This document shows positions 14,866-21,808 of a stretch of DNA of 21,808 bases, one piece after another. The notes beneath the pieces are model-generated. The model saw only the letters and a program-made list of their open reading frames with translations, did no database searches and was not told the origin of the DNA. The translations under genes were made by a program, and so were the position numbers. Numbering within the stretch: position 1 is the first letter of the stretch; each line of letters starts with the position of its first letter. Source of the DNA: DASSHC01 sp035693105 (GTDB lineage Bacteria; Chloroflexota; Chloroflexia; Thermomicrobiales; Thermomicrobiaceae); NCBI GenBank assembly GCA_035693105.1, contig DASSHC010000245.1, positions 1 through 21,808 of the forward strand, written 5' to 3'.

Positions 14866-15288
14866 CTAGCGGGCGTTGGGGCCCTGGGCGGAGGCGGCCA
14901 GGATCTCTTGGTGCAGTTGCTGGTGCTGCTGGTTGTTGTGGCCGCGGTGCTGGTGCGCCTCCTGGAAGGCCTGATCCGGGTTGTCGGTGAACTGCTCGCC
15001 GCCCTGCTTCAGCGAGCGCAGGTCCTCGACCATGGCCACCACCTCGCCGGGGGTGAACTCGTTGTCGAAGGTCCCTTTCTTCTCCATCCAACTGATGATG
15101 TCCTGCCAGGAGCTCGGCGTGCTGCGCCGGTAGGCCACCCGCATGTCGCTCGGCTCGTAGTCGAACTGAAGCTGGCGGTCGCCGGTCAGGTGGAGCGTGA
15201 TGCCGTCGAAGTCGTAGTTGAGCTTGCCCTGGCTCGCCTGCTGGACGGCGTGCTCGGTGCTCTGGCTCGGGTGCTGCTCGCTGGTCAT
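14866..15288 (-). CDS. Hypothetical 140-residue protein, Gln/His-rich C-terminus
   Basis: I do not recognise this family. The start is convincing: ATG 15288 has AGGAGGT five bases upstream. Residues about 22-90 look like a compact mixed alpha/beta domain (YDFDGITLHLTGDRQLQFDY, then SSWQDIISWMEKKGTFDNEFTPGEVVAMVEDLRSL). The tail (about 107-131) is hydrophilic and very rich in Gln and His (HQHRGHNNQQHQQLHQ), with no Cys, no signal peptide and no membrane helix, so it is probably a soluble cytoplasmic protein. The His-rich tail might bind metal ions, but that is conjecture. It is convergent with the MFS gene and has its own AT-rich promoter region about 160-190 bases upstream. Confidence 0.75.
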   Translation of the reverse strand: MTSEQHPSQSTEHAVQQASQGKLNYDFDGITLHLTGDRQLQFDYEPSDMRVAYRRSTPSSWQDIISWMEKKGTFDNEFTPGEVVAMVEDLRSLKQGGEQFTDNPDQAFQEAHQHRGHNNQQHQQLHQEILAASAQGPNAR

Positions 15289-15450
15289 GCTGAACCTCCT
15301 GTATCTGATGACGCGGAGTTATCGCGGTCCTCTGGAGTAGGCGCTGGTGCTGCTTGTAGAACTGCCTCGTCTGCCGTCGCGGGGATCGGCCAAACTCGGC
15401 TCGCAACCCGGCAGTAATAGGCGTACAGAATCCATGTCATGAACTAAAGA

Positions 15451-15477
15451 ATTATTCGGAGCTATCTAGCATGTCAA
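15451..15477 (-). promoter_or_regulatory. Candidate promoter with consensus -35 for the 15288 gene
   Basis: Read on the minus strand, TTGACA (15477-15472, perfect -35) is followed after 15 bases by AATAAT (15456-15451, 5 of 6 to TATAAT). The block lies in a short AT-rich island (about 15425-15480) that stands out from the GC-rich surroundings. It would give an untranslated leader of about 155 bases before ATG 15288. The 15-base spacer is shorter than ideal. Confidence 0.5.
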
Positions 15478-15520
15478 GTGGGAGGGTGACGACCGCGCGT
15501 CGCTGGCAAGGGGAAGACGC

Positions 15521-15886
15521 TCACCAGCGCTCGCCGCTGGTCTCACCGTGAGCGCGGGGGCGGACGATGAGGTCGAAGGCGACCCAGAGGAGCTTGGCGA
15601 AGGGGTAGAAGACGATCGGGAAGAGCAGGTTGAGGGCCAGCGCGGCCACCAGCAGCTCGACCATCGGGATGTGGGGCCAGGTGGCGACGATCACCACCAG
15701 CAGCAGCAGCCCAAAGAGCCCTTCGGTCACGATGGTGTCGAGCGCCATCGCCCCGGTCCAGTAGCCCTCCTCGCGCTCAAAGCGCAGGCCGCAGCGCGGG
15801 CAGCGCTCGACTAAGCCGAACCAGCCGCGGAAGATATGCCGCTCGCCGCAGTTGGGGCAGCGGCGCAGCATGGCCCGCCCGATCAT
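15521..15886 (-). CDS. DUF983 family zinc-ribbon membrane protein
   Basis: This 121-residue protein has the DUF983 layout: two CxxC knuckles (Cys10/Cys13 in CPNCG and Cys29/Cys32 in CPRCG) forming a likely zinc ribbon, the family motif EREEGYWTGAMALD, and two to three membrane helices (about residues 52-115) ending in a basic tail. The function of the family is not established; members occur in many alphaproteobacteria, Bacteroidota and Chloroflexota. I start it at ATG 15886; an in-frame TTG at 15928 with GGGAG eight bases upstream would add 14 residues and cannot be excluded. It lies 122 bases downstream of the propeller protein gene on the same strand and may be transcribed with it. Confidence 0.85.
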   Translation of the reverse strand: MIGRAMLRRCPNCGERHIFRGWFGLVERCPRCGLRFEREEGYWTGAMALDTIVTEGLFGLLLLVVIVATWPHIPMVELLVAALALNLLFPIVFYPFAKLLWVAFDLIVRPRAHGETSGERW

Positions 15887-16008
15887 CTTCAACGCGCTCG
15901 GCCGTCGCTCCGCGGTTTGCCCGGCCAATTCCCGCTCTCCCGCTCGTTTCGCGCCTGCCACGGCTCGCCGGTCGCGCCGCGCACCGCAGGGCTCGCGCCA
16001 GCGCGCGT

Positions 16009-18915
16009 CTACTGTCCGGCCGGTGGCGGCGCGGGGATGCGCCGCAGGCCGCGGCCCGTGTCGTCCGACAGATTGAACCAGAGCTGATCGCCGAGCCAGA
16101 TCGGGTCGCCGGCCTCGGCGCCGGCGGGAGTCAGGGGCGAACTGGAGGCGCCAGACGGCGCGTAGCGCACGATGCGGCCATCCAGCGCGGCTGCTAGCTG
16201 GGAGCCATCGGGCGACCACGTCAGCCCCTGGCCGGCGCCGCCGCGCGCCAGCTCGATGCCTCGCTCGAGATCGGCGGCGGGCGCGACGGTGATGGTGTCG
16301 ATCACCTCGGAGCCGAGCCGGCTGAAGTGGCGCAGGCGGTAGGCGAGCCCTGCTTGATTCGGCCGGAGGGCCAGCTCCTCCAGCGCGATGCCGCGGTCGC
16401 CGCCGAGGCTGTGGAGCGTTCGCAGTGGCGCGCTGACGACCGCGTCGCCGGGGCCAAGCGTCAGGCGCAGCAGCGTGACGCGCTGCGGCAGCCCACCCTG
16501 CCAGTCGTCGGAGCGCGCGGCGACGAGCGTGGTGCCGTCGACCCAGGCGACCGCCAGCGGCACGTCGTCGCGCTGGGCGGCTGGCCAGGGCCACTCGTCG
16601 ACGGCCCGCGCGGGCAGGCCCGAGCCGGTGAGCCAGAGCGCGACCTGCTGGCGGGCGGAGTCGATCACGAAGAAGGCGGTGTGTTCGCCGTCGGGCGCGG
16701 CCAGCGGGCGGGCGTAGCGCAGGCCGGCGCGGTCGCCGAGGCCCGCCGGGTCGAAGAGCTGCGTGGCGGAGGACTGATCCAGCCCGAGGTTGGTGCGCGT
16801 GGTGTAGAGCGCCAGCCGGCTTACCTCCCGGCCCCCCTCGTCGGCCGCCAGCACGCCGATCAGCCCCAGCCCGCCGGGCAGCCAGGACGGATCGTCCAGC
16901 CCGGCCGGCAGCGGCTGCGCTTGCCCCAGCGCGCGGTTCCAAAGAACGGCCTGTCCGCCGTCGTCGAGCAGCAGCCAGCGCCCGGAGGGATCGAGGCTAT
17001 CCCCGGCGGCGAGCTGCTCGGCCGCAAGCCCCGGCACCGGCTCGGGGGCGCTAGCCTGAATCGGCGTGTCGGCGGGCGGCTGGGGCGCCGGCAGGGCGCG
17101 CTGGGGTAGCCAGGCGAGCGCCTGGGCGGCGCTGCCGGGCTGGCCGGCGAGGGGCCGTGCCTGCCCCGCGGCGTCGATCCGCAGGAATTCGGTCACAACG
17201 GCGTCGCTGTGATCGCCCGGTGGGTCCGGCGCGAGATAGGCGTCGCGCACGACTGTCAGCAGGAGCGCGTGCTGGTCCGGTGCGCTGAGCGCGGGCCCGG
17301 TCACGCCGCGTACCGGAGTGTCGAGCAGCGGGACCGGCGCGCCGCCGTCGAGCGGCACGCGCAGCAGGCGGCGCCCCGGCTGGCTCGTTTCGAGCGGCGC
17401 GCTCAGGGTGATCACATCGCCGCCGGGGGCGAGGGCGACCGGCGTGGCCCCGGCGGGGAGCGCGAGCGGGCGCTCGTGGCCGTCGCGGTCGAGCAGCGCA
17501 TAGTTGACGGGGTCAGCGCCGTCGTCGGGGAGCAGGGCGGCGAGCAGTTGGCTCCCATCCGGCGCCCAGATCACGTTGCCCGCCAGATTGTCGAGCCGAA
17601 CCAGCGGTGCGCCGAGGCTATCGCCGGCCACCCGGCGCAGCTCCAGCGCGCTGCCGGTCGAAGGCGCGGGGTCGCTGGTCATGAGCGCCACCAGGCTGCC
17701 GTCGGGTGACGGTTGCGCTCCGGCGAACTCGCCCTGGAAGAGCGTGCGCGGCTCGCCGCCGGCGCCATCGACCGTCACCAGGCGCCGCTGTTCGGACGCC
17801 TCGGGCGCACCCGGCACGCCGGTGACGGAGCGCGCCGCCGCGACCAGCAGGAAGCGGTCGCCCAGCCAGCCGGCCGCGCGCCAGGAGGTGTCGGAGCTGT
17901 CGAAGGCGCGGCGCCAGCGCACCGCGCCCGACAGATCGGTCATTGTCAGCCAGCCGGGCGTGACCGCCGACTCGCTGATCGGGAAGGTCTGGGCGTAGGG
18001 GCGCGTCCAGACAGCGACGGCGTCGCCGGCGGGGGCGACGAAGGGTGTGTCGAGGACGCCGAGCGGGTTCGACAGCCCCAGCGGCTGTGCCTGGCCGCCC
18101 GGCAGCGCGCGAGCCAGAGGCTGGCGGTTGGCGTCCAGCTCCAGCAGCCAGCCCTCGGGGTTGGGGGCGGCGGGTTGCGCCAGCAGCGGAACCGGCTGAG
18201 CGTGCGCCGCGCCGAGCCGCCCGGCCAGCTTGACGCCCGCTCCCGCCAGCGCGGTCACCAGGAGCAGCCCGGCCAGCGGCAGGCTGAGCCGGAGCGCGCG
18301 CCCGCGCCAGGGGCGCGCGGCCGGCCTGAGCGGCGTACGCGGCGCCGGCGGCCGTGCCAGCGCGGTGAGGAGCGCCTGGTCGACGCGCCGGTACCCCTCC
18401 AGCGCGGCCTGGCAAGCGGGACAGCCGCGCAGGTGACTGGCGAGCGCCAGATGCGTCGCGGGGTCGAGCGGCTCGCGGTAGCGGGCCAGCGCGGGCGCTT
18501 CGCCGCAGGGCGCGGGGCAGGCGGGGTCGGCCGCGCGGCGCGCACGGTCGAGGTCATCAGCGATCTGCTCCGGCGAGCCGCCGAACAGCCGGGCCAGCGC
18601 CGCGCTGTCGAGCTCGAGCGCCAGATGCAATGCCAGCGCCAGCGCCGCGCGCGCGTCAAGCCTGGGGTGGGGCGCCAGCGGCGGATCGCCGGGCAGTGGA
18701 CGGTGTCGCGCCCGGCGCAGGCGCAGCAGCGTGTAGCGGCGCCCGGCGCGGCGGCAGCAGCGGCGCAGCGACGACTCGTCGGAGCCGGCGCTCCCGGCCA
18801 GGCGCGCGGCGGTGGGCTCATCGAAGAGCAGGCCGAAGGCAGCGCGCAGCCGGTCCGCGCGCTCGTCCTCCGCCACCGGCTCGCCGCTCCGCCCCGTTGT
18901 GCGCCCGGCGTGCAT
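16009..18915 (-). CDS. Membrane protein: sigma4-like helices, zf-HC2 zinc finger, one TM helix, WD40/TolB-like propeller
   Basis: This 968-residue protein has four parts. Residues about 85-130 (ARAALALALHLALELDSAAL then ARLFGGSPEQIADDLDRARR) resemble the region-4 helix-turn-helix of ECF sigma factors; no sigma region 2 is visible before it. A zinc finger of the anti-sigma zf-HC2 type follows, Cys137-x23-His161-x3-Cys165-x2-Cys168. One membrane helix is at about 208-230. The remaining about 730 residues contain many SPDGS/APDGSQLL/WLGD-type blades of a WD40/TolB-like beta-propeller, predicted outside the membrane. Start ATG 18915 has GGGAGGG upstream. The next gene upstream (19190-21808) is a paralogue with the same order. 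By analogy with zf-HC2 anti-sigma factors it may transmit an external signal to transcription, but no separate sigma gene is seen here, so the role is open. Confidence 0.8.
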   Translation of the reverse strand: MHAGRTTGRSGEPVAEDERADRLRAAFGLLFDEPTAARLAGSAGSDESSLRRCCRRAGRRYTLLRLRRARHRPLPGDPPLAPHPRLDARAALALALHLALELDSAALARLFGGSPEQIADDLDRARRAADPACPAPCGEAPALARYREPLDPATHLALASHLRGCPACQAALEGYRRVDQALLTALARPPAPRTPLRPAARPWRGRALRLSLPLAGLLLVTALAGAGVKLAGRLGAAHAQPVPLLAQPAAPNPEGWLLELDANRQPLARALPGGQAQPLGLSNPLGVLDTPFVAPAGDAVAVWTRPYAQTFPISESAVTPGWLTMTDLSGAVRWRRAFDSSDTSWRAAGWLGDRFLLVAAARSVTGVPGAPEASEQRRLVTVDGAGGEPRTLFQGEFAGAQPSPDGSLVALMTSDPAPSTGSALELRRVAGDSLGAPLVRLDNLAGNVIWAPDGSQLLAALLPDDGADPVNYALLDRDGHERPLALPAGATPVALAPGGDVITLSAPLETSQPGRRLLRVPLDGGAPVPLLDTPVRGVTGPALSAPDQHALLLTVVRDAYLAPDPPGDHSDAVVTEFLRIDAAGQARPLAGQPGSAAQALAWLPQRALPAPQPPADTPIQASAPEPVPGLAAEQLAAGDSLDPSGRWLLLDDGGQAVLWNRALGQAQPLPAGLDDPSWLPGGLGLIGVLAADEGGREVSRLALYTTRTNLGLDQSSATQLFDPAGLGDRAGLRYARPLAAPDGEHTAFFVIDSARQQVALWLTGSGLPARAVDEWPWPAAQRDDVPLAVAWVDGTTLVAARSDDWQGGLPQRVTLLRLTLGPGDAVVSAPLRTLHSLGGDRGIALEELALRPNQAGLAYRLRHFSRLGSEVIDTITVAPAADLERGIELARGGAGQGLTWSPDGSQLAAALDGRIVRYAPSGASSSPLTPAGAEAGDPIWLGDQLWFNLSDDTGRGLRRIPAPPPAGQ

Positions 18916-19023
18916 CCCATCGCCCTCCCGCTGCCCGCGCGGCTGATCGCTATCACTACTACTCTACCGCCCGCGCGTTGGATGGGAACGACATCGAGCG
19001 GTGAACGGTCACCGGTGGTCCGC

Positions 19024-19155
19024 TGTAGGGGCAGGCCCCCGTGCCTGCCCTCGTTGGCGGCCACCCACGTTGCCCCATTCGCCAGCCGACGTTCCCCATA
19101 CCCCCGTAACCAATGCGTGGGGCGACGAGGGCAGACACAGGGGTCTGCCCCTACA
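19024..19155. repeat. MITE-like element with 31-bp terminal inverted repeats, copy B
   Basis: The ends 19024-19054 and 19125-19155 are inverted copies differing at only 3 of 31 positions, all transitions (TGTAGGGGCAG outside, CTGCCCTCGT inside). The whole 132-base unit lies between the two propeller genes and has no coding capacity. Its right end extends to match 8067-8107 (37 of 41). With terminal inverted repeats and small size it fits a non-autonomous mobile element, but no matching transposase is in the window. Confidence 0.8.
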
Positions 19156-19189
19156 GGACATGCCGCGGACGGAGGCGGAATGGCACACC

Positions 19190-21808
19190 CTAATTCAGCG
19201 GCACCTGCCAGATCTCCGGGCCGGCGTCTCCGTTGAGGCTGACCCAGAGCTGATCGCCCAGCCAGATCGGGCCGGCGGCGTCTTTGCCGGCCGGCGTGAG
19301 GGTCTGGCTGGAGGAGCCGTCGGCGGCCAGGAGCAGGAGTTGCCCGTGCAGCGGCGCGGCGAGCCAGGCGCTGTCCGGAGCCCAGGCGAGACCCTGACCA
19401 GGGGCGCCGCGCGCCAGCTCGAGCGACTGGCGCAGGTCGCTGGCCGGCGCCACCCGCAGGCTGTCGTCGTGGGGGCCGCTGAGATTGCTGCCCGTGAAGT
19501 GGCGCAGCCGATAGGCCAGGCGGCTGCCGTCGGGGCTGAGCGCCAGCTCGACCAGCGCGATACCGTGGTCGGAGCCGTGCCCGGTCAGGGTCACCAGCGG
19601 GGTGATGGCCACGTTGTTGGCGGGGTCGACGCTGACGCGCAGCAGCGTGGCCGCCTGGGGCAGGCTGCCCCGCCAGCGGTCGGGGCGCGCGACGATCAGG
19701 GTGCGGCCGTCGGCCCAGGCGGCGACCGGCGGAAGCGCGTCGCGGGCGGCGGCGGGCAGGGGCCAGTCGCTCACCTGGCGCGGCGGCAGATCCCAGCCAG
19801 TTAGCCAGAGCGTGATGCGCTGGCGCGCTGGATCGACTACGAAGAAGGAGAGCAGGTCGCCGCCCGGCGCGACCAGCGGCCGCGCGTAACGCCGCTGGGT
19901 GCCGGCGCCCAACCGCGCCGGGTCGAAGCTGTGGAAGTCGAGCGGAAAGGTGTTCGGCAGATAGGCGTTGGCGTAGAGCGTCAGTCGGCTGGCGGCGGCC
20001 TTGGGGTCGCCGGCCCGCGAGGCCGGCGCCACGCCGATGGCGCCGGAGCCGTCCGGCAGCCAGGTGAGGTCGGTCGTCCCGGCCAGCAGGCTGCGCGTGT
20101 CACGCCCGTCGCGCGGCAACACGGCTGGGAACCCTGAATCGCGCTCGGCCACGATAGCGTAGCGCCCGTCCGGGCTGGCGCTGGAGCCTGGGTCGAGCTG
20201 GTAGCCGGTCAGCGCCTTCACCGGCTCGGGCGCGGCGGCGTGCCCACTGAGCCTGGGCGCCGGCAGTGGCGGCAGCGCATCCTCCGGTAGCCAGCGCAGC
20301 ACCCAGGAAGCGTAGCCGTCGAGCTCGGTCGCCAGCGGCCGGGGCGTCCAGTCGGGGCCGAGTGTCAGCAACTCGGTGACGTACTGATTGCCGGAGTTGG
20401 CGGCCGGCGCCGTGTCGCTCTCGGAGAGGAAGTAGCGGTGGCTGAGCGGCAAGAGGAGCGTGTGCCCGTCGGGCGACCAGAGGGCGTTGCTCGGCATCAC
20501 CGCGCCGGTGATGGTGGCCAGTTGGACCGGCTCCCCGCCGTCGAGCGGCAGCCGCCAGAGGTGCAGGGTGGGCGTCGGGCTCTGTGGCGAAGGTGTACCG
20601 TCGAGCGTGTCGTAGACCAGATTCGCGCCATCCGGCGTGACCGTCACCGGGTTGAGCGCGAGCGCCTGGGTGGCTGCTAGCGTCGTCAGCCGGCCGTCCC
20701 GGTCGAGCGCGTGCAATGCGTACGGCGTGGCCGTAAGCGGAGCCGGGGTCGCCAGCGGGTTCTGGGGCGGCGCACCGCCGCTGGCGAAGTAGCAGCGCCG
20801 GCTGTCGGGTGACCAGACCACCTGGCTGCGTAGCTCGCGCTCGAGGTGGGCGATCGGCGGCCCGAGGCCGTCCGGCGTCACCGGGCGCAGGTCGAGCGTG
20901 GCGGGGCCGCCGTCGGCCGCGCAGACGGCCAGGGCGATCCGGGTGCCGTCCGGCGAGGGGGAGGCGGCGCAGAGATCGCCCTGGAAGAGCTGACGCGCGC
21001 CGCCGCTGGCGGCGTCGACCGCGAGCAGGCGCGTCTGCCCGGCGGCGCGCATCTCGTAGAAGGCCTGGGACTCGCCCTGGCGGTACAACGGCTGGGCGAT
21101 GACCAGGAAGGTGCCATCGTCGAGCCAGCCGGCGCTGTTGTATTCGAAGGTGAAGGTGCTGTCCTCGAAGGTGTGGGTCGAGATGACCTTGCCGCCGAGC
21201 CGCGCGAACTCCAGGTAGGGCACGTTCGCGTCCGCCAGCGCGACCAGATCGCCCTTGGGCGAGATGAGCGGCTGCACGAAGCCCTGGGCCACGTCGAGGT
21301 CTTGCAGCGGCCGCGTGCGCGTGCCATCGAGCGAGACGGCCTGGAGCTGGCGCTGCTGGGTCAGCCGCACCAGCCAGCCGGAGGGCGGCTGCGCCGCGGA
21401 CGTGACGAGCGGGATCGGGAGCCCGCCGCGCGGCGCCCAGCGTGCCAGTGCCGCGCCCGCGCCGGCCACGACGAGCGTCAGCAGCAGCACACCGGCCGCC
21501 AGCGCGCCCAGCCAGCTCGCGCGCAAACGCCAGGGCCGGGCGGCCGGCGGCAGCGCCGGAAGTTGGGCGGCCTCGCGCTCGATCGTTTCCCGCAGCCGCG
21601 CGTCGAGCGCTTCGCCGGCCGCCAGCGCGCGACGGCAGGCGTCGCAGCCGCGCAGGTGCATAGCCAGGGCCATGCGCGCCTGCGCGTCGACGGCGAGCGG
21701 AGCGCGGACGAGGATGTCTTCCCCCTGGCAGCCGCGCGGCAGGGCGGGGTCGACGGCGCGGCGGGCGCCGGCCAGGTCGCGAGCCATCTGCTCCGGCGTC
21801 GCCTGGAA
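19190..21808 (-). CDS. Tandem paralogue: sigma4-like / zf-HC2 / TM / propeller protein, 5' end outside the window
   Basis: The frame is open to the window edge; 873 codons are visible. The first visible residues, FQATPEQMARDLAGARRAVD, align with FGGSPEQIADDLDRARRAAD of the 18915 gene, so the sigma4-like helix was present in both, and the internal ATG at 21787 is not the real start. The zinc finger is Cys-x23-His-x3-Cys-x2-Cys, with the His at visible residue 51, spacing identical to its paralogue. A membrane helix (visible residues about 97-122) and a long propeller follow. Shared C-terminal wording includes GPIWLGDQLW and GLAWAPDSAWLAAPL. Overall divergence is considerable, so the duplication is not recent. 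Role as for the neighbour: probable membrane sensor, unproven. Confidence 0.82.
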   Translation of the reverse strand, partial: FQATPEQMARDLAGARRAVDPALPRGCQGEDILVRAPLAVDAQARMALAMHLRGCDACRRALAAGEALDARLRETIEREAAQLPALPPAARPWRLRASWLGALAAGVLLLTLVVAGAGAALARWAPRGGLPIPLVTSAAQPPSGWLVRLTQQRQLQAVSLDGTRTRPLQDLDVAQGFVQPLISPKGDLVALADANVPYLEFARLGGKVISTHTFEDSTFTFEYNSAGWLDDGTFLVIAQPLYRQGESQAFYEMRAAGQTRLLAVDAASGGARQLFQGDLCAASPSPDGTRIALAVCAADGGPATLDLRPVTPDGLGPPIAHLERELRSQVVWSPDSRRCYFASGGAPPQNPLATPAPLTATPYALHALDRDGRLTTLAATQALALNPVTVTPDGANLVYDTLDGTPSPQSPTPTLHLWRLPLDGGEPVQLATITGAVMPSNALWSPDGHTLLLPLSHRYFLSESDTAPAANSGNQYVTELLTLGPDWTPRPLATELDGYASWVLRWLPEDALPPLPAPRLSGHAAAPEPVKALTGYQLDPGSSASPDGRYAIVAERDSGFPAVLPRDGRDTRSLLAGTTDLTWLPDGSGAIGVAPASRAGDPKAAASRLTLYANAYLPNTFPLDFHSFDPARLGAGTQRRYARPLVAPGGDLLSFFVVDPARQRITLWLTGWDLPPRQVSDWPLPAAARDALPPVAAWADGRTLIVARPDRWRGSLPQAATLLRVSVDPANNVAITPLVTLTGHGSDHGIALVELALSPDGSRLAYRLRHFTGSNLSGPHDDSLRVAPASDLRQSLELARGAPGQGLAWAPDSAWLAAPLHGQLLLLAADGSSSQTLTPAGKDAAGPIWLGDQLWVSLNGDAGPEIWQVPLN

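Noticed and set aside
17713..19236. 507-codon plus-strand frame opposite the propeller protein
   Set aside because: Composition is low-complexity (Arg/Gly/Gln/Ala) and it runs through the 132-bp repeat; shadow of the minus-strand gene.
1..21808. CRISPR array, tRNA or rRNA gene, transposase
   Set aside because: No regularly spaced direct repeats, no tRNA-like arm set or rRNA segment, and no transposase motif were seen by eye on either strand.

Overview
The window is high-GC bacterial DNA with compact, mostly short-gap operons. The gene set (a MocR regulator next to pdxST, csoR-copA-copZ, an ArnT/PMT-like GT39 transferase, a CocE-type hydrolase, sigma4/zinc-finger/beta-propeller membrane proteins) and the many short palindromic intergenic repeats suggest a Chloroflexota (Thermomicrobia-like) chromosome. 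No rRNA or marker gene is present, so this assignment is inference from gene content and repeat style.

Layout. 1-406 (-): 5' part of an alpha/beta hydrolase, cut by the window edge. 675-3975 (+): vitamin B6 block, namely a GntR/MocR-type regulator (probable PdxR), then pdxS and pdxT, the two subunits of the deoxyxylulose-5-phosphate-independent PLP synthase. A palindrome-rich element sits between pdxS and pdxT. 8013-4232 (-): copper block, with two near-identical CsoR operators, csoR, copA and copZ. CopA carries an extra membrane helix and a C-terminal type-1 cupredoxin domain. 8211-10268 (-): multi-pass GT39 glycosyltransferase, divergent from a CocE/NonD hydrolase (10444-12180, +). 12436-14443 (+): a ComB-family (2-phosphosulfolactate phosphatase-like) protein and a YbjJ-like MFS transporter. 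14866-15886 (-): a hypothetical 140-residue protein and a DUF983 zinc-ribbon membrane protein. 16009-21808 (-): two tandem paralogues (the second cut by the window edge) that fuse sigma70 region-4-like helices, a zf-HC2 anti-sigma zinc finger, one membrane helix and a large extracytoplasmic WD40/TolB-like propeller.

How they work together. The PLP-binding regulator probably senses the product made by PdxST. In the copper block, CsoR releases its operators when Cu(I) binds, CopZ delivers Cu(I), CopA exports it, and the tethered cupredoxin could receive it outside. The tandem propeller proteins look like one-chain transmembrane sensors built from sigma/anti-sigma parts and are, with the CopA-cupredoxin fusion, the most unusual content. 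The intergenic spaces hold several families of short inverted repeats resembling non-autonomous (MITE/REP-like) elements. I see no tRNA, rRNA, CRISPR array, transposase or prophage gene.
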